Shown here: positions 10,481 through 20,585 of the stretch, one piece after another
How positions within the stretch are numbered: the first letter of the stretch is position 1
Layout: every line of letters begins with the position of its first letter
Origin: Hypsibius dujardini
Lineage: Eukaryota > Tardigrada > Eutardigrada > Parachela > Hypsibiidae
DNA length: 21,731 nucleotides
Reading direction: 5' to 3'
NCBI GenBank assembly: GCA_001579985.1
Contig: LRSR01007901.1
Location: forward strand, 1 to 21,731
Notes under the pieces: model-generated
The model's input: only the letters and a program-made list of their open reading frames with translations
Told to the model about the DNA's origin: nothing
The model's database searches: none
Program-made: the position numbers and the translations under genes

Positions 10481-11715
10481 CATTTTCAACTGCCGCGTGT
10501 CCTCGTGAAGCATCCTTCACCTAATCGCTCCCATTCCCTGCTTGTCTATTGACTGGGAACATTCTTCCAAACAAGAATCACATTAAATGAGGATTATCGG
10601 CTCAAGGAGCCGCGTCGTCCTTCCCCGTCAAAGAAAAGGGAATCACGCCAGTCAGCCGCCAGAGTCAGACGGGGCGACCACTTGATCCACTACAAGTCTC
10701 AATTTTCGTCTGGCAAGCCATTGCCTGTTGCCTGTCTGTGAATGTCTGTCTGTCTGCCCTCATTCCGATCGGACAACGCGGCGACGTATTTCCGTGTACT
10801 CAAAAGATAACGTTCACGGTTTGCTCTGCAGTTTTTGTGGATTTGACCTGTTACCCCCAAAGAAAGCTCTCGCGACTCCTCTTCTTCTTTAAGATCAGCT
10901 GGAGAGTTAGTTTAGCGGTTTGTTTAGACTGGCCAATTAAAAGATGTCTTGTGTAAACGCTGGACACGTTTGCCTGTGCACAGGGCGTTGTCTTGCCTTC
11001 ACATTTCCAGACGAAAATGGCTCGTGTCTTGATCGAAAAATAAAGACCGGAATTGCGAGGAAGTCCGTCCGGAAGATGGGCAATTTAGAGCAGAGTGCAG
11101 GGCGAAAAAATATTTTAGACAGAGAGACAGTTGCAGACAGCAACGATGGGACTTTTTTTACTTCATAAAATGGGTCGGAGTTGAAACGAAAAGTTAAGTG
11201 GGGAATCCGCCCTGAATTGCCGGTTGATAAATTAGTTTTATTTTCCTGTCGTTAGTATAAGGGTTCTTAGGATAAGGGTTTTCATTTTTTTCTCTTCGTT
11301 TTTGGAAGGCGAAACGACAGTAAGAAAATCAGGCAGGCGTGCCGAAAAATGCTTCTGTGATTATGATAGCTATTTTTGTTGGCCGTTTTATTGCATGAGA
11401 GGGAGCTCATTAAAATCGGAAAAAATGAACGAGCGCGTGCTTCCGTTTTATGGAGAGATATGATTTTCAGGCAAAGAGAGGCAGACAGTATATTTACGCA
11501 TGGTCGTGCTAAGAACGCTGACAGAGTGACACACTTGGTCGCTTTTCACACCGCACGACAACATGTCAGCAAAAAACACGAGCTTTCGAAATTGACATGT
11601 TTCTTAGTGACGGAGGTTTCTTTTTGACTCTTTGGATCCCATTTGAAATCTCGAAGGCACAGCACTGTGCACGTTTTCTTCCCTGTCTGTCTGCCTGTCT
11701 GCCTGCCTGTCCTGC

Positions 11716-11746
<31 letters not shown>

Positions 11747-12691
11747 GCCCGTCTGCCTGCCTGCCTGTCTGTCTGTCTTTCTATCTGTCACTTTGTAGAT
11801 GCATGCCTGTCTCTCTGTCTGCCTATCAGTATGTTTGCCTGCCTGTCTGCTTATCTTTTTGTCTTTCTGTTTGCATGCCTATCTTCTCATCGTACATTTG
11901 GAAGCCGCTTCTGAAAAGCAATTCCTCCAGCATTTGACATGTGAGAGACCATTTCAGACTTCCAGGCGACACGCCCGATTCATTTTGCATGTATCAGATG
12001 ACACTAACCACTGAACCCAAAGTTCATCCGCCGATGCCTCCATCCGTCAATTAAGCGGAATTTTCAATCAAAATTTAGAATATCGTTCTTCTTGCAATGA
12101 TCCAGGATTGCCTTTATCTTCTTGTGAAGTGAAAATTCCGCGTCACTTCCGCTGCTGGAGATTCTCAGGCTGTCGCGACTCTACCTCACATAAACTTTTA
12201 TTATATTTGCCCCAATTGGCAAGTACAATAATAATAACATAAAGGTCCAGTTAGCTACTTAGCGCGGCCCGATGTTCACGCTCCTTCCTCCGGGGACTAT
12301 TGTCTTAACCAATTAACGAGCTCGTGTGATGTTGAGGCAAAACAAAGGACCGGGCGGCTTCATGACTGACCGCGCTTCATTACACTTGCCTTTGTGAAAA
12401 TTGATATTTTGCGAGATGCCTTTGTGCAGGCCGTGTTTGATGTGTACTTTGTGCGCCATGGGTAGTCCTCTCAATCACCACAGTTATTTACTCCCCGTCT
12501 AAACAACGTCTGAACAACTACATATGTCTGAAAAATTTATACCATAAACATATAATTCATGTTTACCTGCCTTTTCCTAGATCTCCTTCTTCTATCTCTT
12601 TGTCTGTCTGTCTGTCTGTCTGTCTGTCAGTCTGTCTGTCTGTCAGTCTGTCTGTCAGTCGGTCAATCTGCGTGGCTGACTGGCTGTCTGG

Positions 12692-12730
<39 letters not shown>

Positions 12731-15506
12731 CCTGTCTGCCTGTTTGTCTGTCTACTGACTCCTTTGTCTGCCTGTGAAATGACTAGTTTGTTCGGACGAG
12801 TTTTGATAGATTGAAAATATTCGCGGCTTGCGACTTTTTTCCCAGGCTTTCTTTCAGTCAACACACCAATTTTCCTGCCCAATGTCCCATATCCTTGACA
12901 AGCCCTAAACATGGCAATTTAAAACTCGACCAATTGCTATTACCGCCCATGGCAATGAATAGAGGGCGCTTTCTTGGTTTGAAATGAAGCACTGAACCGC
13001 ATCAGTTGACTATAACACTTACTAGAGTAGTATGTCCGAGCGGCGCTCGTATCGCGTGGTCTTGCCGGGCATTTTCGAAAATTATATGGACAATATTGAA
13101 AGCTCGACGGGAGCAAAATTAAAGGAGCCAGGAGTATCGTGGTTGAGGTTAAATTCCCATGACAGCTATTAAAGCAATCTTTATCGATGTAAATCCAATT
13201 GACGGCAACAGAATGTCTCGTGTATCTTTCGGGATGTTTGCCCATCCCGCAAATCACGGCGGAAAATCAATTTTGGTACACTGTTCACTATGATACAGTC
13301 ATCTCATCTTCCCTGGATTTTGCAATGTCCATCCCTTCCGTGTAGTTGTAATTTCATAGTATGAGTACCGGAAACTAGAGGCGGGTGTAGGATTGTGTGT
13401 GTGTATGTGTCTGTCTGTATGTCTGTTTGTCTGTTTGTCTATCTGTCTATTTGTGTGTCTGTCTATCTGTCTGTCTGTTTGTCTGTTTTTTTCTGTCTGC
13501 TTGTCTGCTTGTCTGCTTGTCTGCTTGTCTGCCTGTCTGCCTGTCTGTCGGATAGTTCATGACATAAGTGAATGAGTCGCTGGGCTACTGAATTAAATTT
13601 GCAGCTGTCTTGTATATCCCGCGTTTGTCATCGCTAAAGTGACCACTTTACAACTTAGACCTCCGCTCCCTCCCATAAAGGTTGTGTGGAAGTTTGTATG
13701 GTGTACTATCAGCAGCTGATTAACATTTGAGAAGCTCTTGTTTGTTCCGCTCACACTCGTGGCTAAATATACCCACATCCATATCACCCAAAACACACCA
13801 CACTGCACAGCAAAAAAATACTAACTAAACATTATCAGTTGCATTGTACCAACACAAATTATTTCGTCTGCAAGCATGCTTTTGGTCATGCAAAATTCTC
13901 GAGAAAAGTTCAAGTCGTTTTTAGAGCAGTAAACTGTACCGGAATTATGCTTGAGAAACGAGAATAGGCAGATGACCGGCTAAGCAGATGTTCATCGGCT
14001 TAGTTCCGCTACTGTGGCGCGCGGCTTTTGGCTGCGGCCTCTTTCTCTTAGCGGCTTTGAATTTTAAATTATTAAATCAGCCGCATCGTCGTCGTCGTCG
14101 GTAGTGGTGAGGCGGTTTGAGAGTGAGACACGAAGAGGAGCCACATTTTAAAGTAGCGTAGCCGTATATCGGTAGTCCACACTTCTCCTTCTCCCTTTCT
14201 CTCAGTGGCACGTGAGGTTATGGGAGCCAGACAAAGCCCCATCAGATGGCCACTGTCCGACGGCGCGTATTCCCTCCTTCGTGCATTGTACTTTGCGTTT
14301 TAGTGTGTGTTTACTTTGATGATCGGTGTTGAGGTGACAGTTCAAGAGACCTAGACTGCTCTTGCAGTGGGTCAGTCTCGAGTATGAAGGTCATGAATTA
14401 ATGCAGTCCGGCATATTGTGCAAATCTTCTAAAGTGGTTTACGATTTTGATCGGGTTGGATAATATATTCCTGGCAGCAGACGTTTGTTTAGGATAACTA
14501 GCGTGAGAATGTTTGGCGAGATATTTTGTATATATTGGGTCAAACGGGAGGATATTTGAGCGGTCGAGATTGGCAGTCAGGCAGACAGGCAGGCAGAAAG
14601 ACAGACAGACAAACATACATTCAGGCAGACAGGCAGACAGGCAGACAGACAAACATACAGACAGACAGAAAGACAAACAGACTGACTGGCAGAAAGACAG
14701 ACAGACAGACAAACAGACAGATAGACAGACAGACATGGAACAACACAGGTGCAGCAACTAAGGAGCTTCTCCGCCCTTTTTGCCGTTGACCAGATGCGCT
14801 GCACAAAGCTTTTACCATAATCTCGATAAAGGATTTGCAGTTGAGAAAAGCAGAAAATTACAGTCCAAACCCATTAAAGTGGAGGGATTTTATCTTCGTC
14901 CCTCAAGTCTCAACTGTAATCGAAAGCGAAAGAAGGTCCTTTCCCCAGCTTTCTTGCGGTCAGTTTATATGGTCAATAATTAAGGAGAGAGAGAGATGAC
15001 CACAACTCGGCAGTGGCGGCGGCGGGGCGGCACACATAAAATGCATCTGGCTCCAGTCGTCTCGCGATCAAGATCGCAGATGAAGCTTGGCATGTCTGGC
15101 TACTGTCAATTCTGTGTCCGGTGAACTGTCCAATCTACAGCGCAGCCACTTTGCCTGGACGTGGTTGTGTGCGCCGGAAAATGAGCAAAAAATTCTCCCC
15201 TGTCCGGTTGGTCATCCGTCAACAAGGGGTCCCGCGAATGGAAGCGGCGATTGTGATCAGCGTCTGTCTGCCTTGACTTGCTGGTTGTCTGGAAAGATTG
15301 CAGACTGACTTTAGCTTTCCTAATGACAGGAAAATGACCGATAATTAGCTCGAATTTCGAGACCCAATTAACGCACTGGCGACAACGGTTCCCTTTGCCT
15401 GTATCCAGCGTTGTCTGGCTTCGACTTATTTTTACTGCCTGTCTAGCCTACGCGTCTTTTGTTAAGAGATAAGAGAACAAATGGCTGATGGTGTCTGTTT
15501 CTTTTG

Positions 15507-15563
<57 letters not shown>

Positions 15564-16440
15564 CTTTTCTGCTTACCTGTCTGCCTGCCTGCGTGTCTAT
15601 GTGTGTGTGTCTGTAAGTGTCTGTCTGTTTGTCTATCTGTCATTTGTCTGGCTAGCTGTCTCTATCTGTCTCTCTGTCTTTTTATCTGTCAGTCGTACGC
15701 AACCTTTTAGGCCGATTTATCATGCAACCAGGTCATGTTTTTGTACAGATATTACTCTAAAGTGGATGATGCGTCACTCATATGTGGGACGAATTGAATC
15801 GAGCCATGATTCTGATTCTGTAAAGCGGAAGTCAAGTTCAACAAGATGGAAAATTGCGGGGTTGGGCTAAACAAATGTGCGGGAGGAATTTATCCCCTTC
15901 TCTCCTACACTCGCAGTGATGATTGGCTCTACTTATGCGGTTTTTATCGAAGATCCATATATGTTGAACACAAGAAAAGCGCGTCCCCGTCTAGCCGGGA
16001 TCATGCCGCATTGAGAAGGGGTGGGGTGTAATGACTTATTGTTGACTAACTTGATTATGGTCGCATTAAGGGGATGATAATCGCTGCTTAATGAAGCTCT
16101 TCTGGCTATTGTCCACTTGCGCGGGAGTAAGTTACTCATCCTAGTCTGGAGAGGGGAGAGCCAGATGAGGACATCTTTTATTGACCCTGCACGACCCGAA
16201 CGAACGCTTCGTCTAATGGGATAAGTCAGACGTTGTCTGTGAATTGAATTACGTAAACAGCGAGTTCAGATATTACAGCTGTGCAAGGACACAGACACAT
16301 ACTAATTAAAGATAACCAATAAAGTCAGTCATACATAGACAAGTGATAGCCGAAAAATACAGTCAGATACAGACAGACAGCTAGGAGCACAGAGAACGCC
16401 GGGCAGACAGACAGACATGCAAGCAGACAGAAAGGCAAAC

Positions 16441-16511
<71 letters not shown>

Positions 16512-18031
16512 TAGATAGATAGACAGATAGACAGAAAGACAGAAAGACAGACAGGCAGACATACAGACACACAGACCGACACGCAGACCGACAGACAGAG
16601 ACACAAGTAGACAGACTTGCTGATCATGAGCATTACCTTCACATAGGCAGGCTGATATTCGGCGGGTAAACCCAAGTGCCACCCTCCCGATGTCATCCGC
16701 CAAGCTTATCCTTGCGGTGTATTTACCAGATCAGGAGTCCTTCCCCTTCTTCTCCCCTCTTCTGTGCCTTGCATGCGCTGTCCGGCTGAGTAGAGCAGCC
16801 ATAATAATTTTGTTATGGTTTGCTTTGCTCCATCTATCTTTGCCCTTCAAACTTAAACACCCGTCCGTCTCCTCTTTCCACCCCCTACGGGTAGTTATTC
16901 CTTCACTCACCCCAAGCTCCAACCAACATCACCATGTTATATGACGTTTCCTCATCTGGACATTTGCCTTGAGAAAATTCCGTTTAATTTCTTTCGACTT
17001 CCCTCTCTCTCCCCCCTCTCTCTCTCCGATCCTCTAAAATTTATATCCGCATCTGTTCTAAATAGGACATAATAATGCAGTTTTCACATCCACATCAAAC
17101 GGATGTTTTTCCACTCCACATCTTGCGGATTATATAATCTTAAATTGACTGTGATGCGATCAGTGGGTTAATTTCGCTATTGGAGATTATTAAAATGGAC
17201 TCGTGCCTGATCAGGATTGTTTATCTGTTAACCTTAGGTATTTTTAATAGCCTCTGTACTAATTTTGTTTGATTTTCTGTTCAAACGAAAGATAAGACCC
17301 CTTTTAGTAGTTGTTCTTTTTCCGCAGCCTCTTTGAGGTTGAATTATATTTTCGAAATGGCGATTAGCTGTCTTGACGTTTTCGCCGCTCTTTTTTCACA
17401 ATTCGTTTTTCAAACGTTGACATTTCTCATGATCAGACAAACTTCAGAGGCCTGTCATGTAATGCAGGGCGAGTTTTATGAATCGGCCTTTTCTTTCCAT
17501 GCACGTTGTGTAGTAAAAAAAGATGAGCCTGTCAGCAGCTTTGGCCGATTAAGACGTCCTACTTAACTTTAGACATGTAATTACATTAAGCCTTCAAAGA
17601 ACTTTTTAAAGCTTCAATTTTTCAAGCCTAGTCTTCATTTTTTGTGGGCGTTTTTTGCGCGCTGTCTGAAAGGAATTTGAAGTGTGTTTTCTGTTGTTGC
17701 AGGTGTGGGCGGAGGCTACTTACTTGACCCCCTGCCGATCGACGATACAACGGACCTGTCCCGCAGTCCGGAGTTCATTCGCCACCCGCAGGACGCTTAT
17801 ATCACGACAAAAAACAAGGTGGTCGTCCTGAGCTGTACCGCCCGGCATGCCACGCAGGTCAACTTCAAGTGCAATGAAGAATGGGTCCGACCGAAATCGG
17901 TGCGGAATGAGATAAGGTTCGATCCTCACACCAAGACGCGGTATATCGACTCGGAAATCACTGTCACGAGAAGTCAGGTAAACTGTCTACAACACTGGCA
18001 AGAATGACATTGAACAGGCAGGCAGGCAGGC

Positions 18032-18090
<59 letters not shown>

Positions 18091-19516
18091 TAACATCTCT
18101 GAGTATTAACAAAATGTCTATTTTTATAGGTAGAGGAATACTTTGATGTCTACCGATGTGTCTGCGTTGCCTGGTCCGGTCCTAAGACCGCTGTGGAAAG
18201 TGATCGGGCAAAGATCCAGATTGCTCGTAAGTGTCATCAACGTTCCTCCCTCAAAAACACGCTGCGGGAGTTGACTCTTAACAAATTGTTTATTTTTGTG
18301 TTCCCGCAGATCTAAAGAAGCATTTTGTTCGCGAACCCGTTCACACCAGCATCGAGGCGGGATACCCGGTGCAACTGCAGTAAGTAGTGATGCCTCGGTG
18401 AATGAGAAAAACAGAATACGACTCCCGGCTGGGGGAAACACCATGTCAACCCATTTTTCCATTACGTTTGTCTGTGTGTCTGTGTAGATGCCTACCTCCG
18501 GAGGGGGCCCCCATGCCGGAAGTGTTTTGGTTGCACGATGGCCAGCCCATTGATCCCAGTCAGGACGGCAATTTTATCATCTCACCCGACGGCGGATTAA
18601 TTTTGAATTTGGCCCGCCTGAATGACGCTGGCAACTACACCTGTGGTGCGAAAAATATTGCTGCAAGACGGACAACAGAACCGGCCATTTTGACTGTCTA
18701 TGGTAAGAGTCTCTGGTTGTCTGTCGGTCTGTCTGTCTGTTTGTCTGTCTGTGTATCTGTGTGTCTGTGTGTCAGTCTATCTGTCTGCCTGTCTATCTGT
18801 CTGCCTGTCTATTTGTCTATTTGTCTGTCTGTTTGTCTGTGTATCTGTCTGTCAGTTTGTCATTTTGTCTGTCTGTTCTTGGTCTGTTCCTCGGTTGATT
18901 TGCCTGAGTAATTGTTTCAGAAACACTGTCTATTTGAGGGATTGATTTTTGTCTGCTTGGGTTACTTTTTTATGGGGGAATCTGCGAAAGGCTTTTCTCA
19001 CGAAATACACAATTCAACAGCGCACACACTGTCCAGACACGTGTCCAGTCCACATTTAGCTACACTTAAAAACAGCATCAACTGCGGACTGTTTGCTCAT
19101 GTAATCGGAGTGGCTGGACAGCGGAAGGAAGAGGCCGCGCCCGGGATGAATGTAGTCCGTCTTTAGGGTCGAATTAGACGCAATTGAGGCAAACCTCAAA
19201 TGATTCCCAGGCGGGTCTTTTATCTTACAAGCGCGGCCCAAATCTGGCCCAGTTATACGCAACAGGGACTGAAAATTTGATATCCATCTGTTGTAAAAGC
19301 CAGAGATGCAGTCAGTCCAGTTGTCTGCTGTAGGGGCGTCCCATATATATCGATAAAATTCGACATAAATCCAATAACGATCATATTTGCTCAGGGGAAA
19401 TGTCCGTCTAATTGAGTCAATACTCCTTTCTTGTCCAGCTTGTTTTCGCTCTTTCCTTGCTCTTTCTTAAAGACGACGATAAAATACGTAACACAACCTC
19501 AAACAGAGTATGACTA

Positions 19517-19568
<52 letters not shown>

Positions 19569-20548
19569 TCCTGCCTGCCTACCTACCAGCTTGTCTTTGT
19601 GCCTGACTGTAGCTTCCTAATACAAAGTCATTTCACCGAGTTGTCTGTCCTCTTGCAGTGAATGGCGGCTGGTCAGATTACGGGGCATGGACAGCCTGCG
19701 ACGCGCGCTGCGGGCGAGGCATACAGAAGCGCTTCCGGGCGTGCAACAATCCGGAACCACTCCACGGCGGTCTCGGGTGCCTCGGCAGTCCCGTCCAGAA
19801 GGGAGACTGTAACGTCGTGTGTCCAGGTACGACCCCACATAGACATGACCTGAAGTTTCTATTTCCCTTGTTGGTCTTCTTTCTCCTAATTGGATTAACT
19901 TGCCCTTTTCCCTTCACTCTCATGAACATCTCCCCTCACATCGTGTCTGTATTTTCTCTTCTCTAACGCCGCAGGCAACATAACCCAGTTTCTAGGCCTT
20001 TCAGGTATAGTAACCTATTGGTCTAATTTTTATTTCTCCACGGTGGGCTTTGGTTTATCCTTCGATCCTCACAATAGACTCGACTGAAAACGACGAAATT
20101 GTGTCTGAAAAATAATTTGAGCCCTTTGTCTGTAGCGGAAGACGGCCAATGGTCTAGCTGGTCGGAATGGTCGAGCTGCAGTCCGGACTGTCTGCATCAA
20201 CGTCGCCGGACCTGCACCAACCCGGAGCCGAGCAATGGTGGGGCATTCTGCGTGGGCCAGGATGTCATGTCTGGAAACTGTACCGGCGGAATGTGCCGAG
20301 GTACTGAGGAGTTGCGGAAACCATTGAGCCATCATCAACATTGAATAACGGATAATTTTTTCAGGTGCAAAGCTTTCAAAGATGACACAACAAAAGAAGG
20401 TTCCAATTCTGTTCGGCTCAAAATTAGGTATGCTCCCTCAAATGACACACATACAACTAGTAAAAATCGAGAAGAGTTATCGACATGAATCGTCGAGCCA
20501 TTTAGCGAGGCAGGCAAGCAGACAGGCAGGCAGGCAGGCAGGCAGGCA

Positions 20549-20585
<37 letters not shown>

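Larger units (their letters stand above)
6936..17702 (+). other. unc-5: unc-5 intron 1 (10,767 bp), repeat-rich, no nested gene recognised
   Basis: The intron starts GTAAGA and ends TTGTTGCAG. Many open frames occur, but most of the longest are translations of TCTG/CAGA tetramer arrays (CLSVCLSV- or TDRQTDRQ-type strings). The others, for example 8976-9374 + and 9182-9745 -, show no recognisable domain. Non-repeat stretches include AT-rich DNA at about 7380-7500 and 8560-8750, a (CGTCGT)n-type run at about 14086-14100, and a hairpin GCGGCT...AGCCGC at about 14051-14084. I found no tRNA or other RNA gene. Confidence 0.7.

Noticed and set aside
14190-14216. Strong acceptor (CTCCCTTTCTCTCAG) followed within six bases by GTGAGG
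   Set aside because: It would define a 6-nt exon in intron 1. There is no supporting frame or conservation visible, so chance is more likely.
10343-16703. Long Cys/Leu/Ser/Val-rich (CLSVCLSV) and TDRQTDRQ-type open frames
   Set aside because: They are translations of (TCTG)n and (CAGA)n arrays, open in several frames because the tetramers contain no stop codons.
17225-17245. Possible recursive splice site CCTTAG|GTATTT in intron 1
   Set aside because: The pyrimidine tract is weak, the donor half is a poor match, and it lies only about 465 bases from exon 2, not mid-intron as usual.
17328-17566. Possible extra unc-5 exon after a strong acceptor at 17327
   Set aside because: The frame from exon 1 is open to a TAA at 17564-17566, but no good donor in the right phase leads to exon 2, and the encoded residues do not resemble an UNC5 N-terminus.
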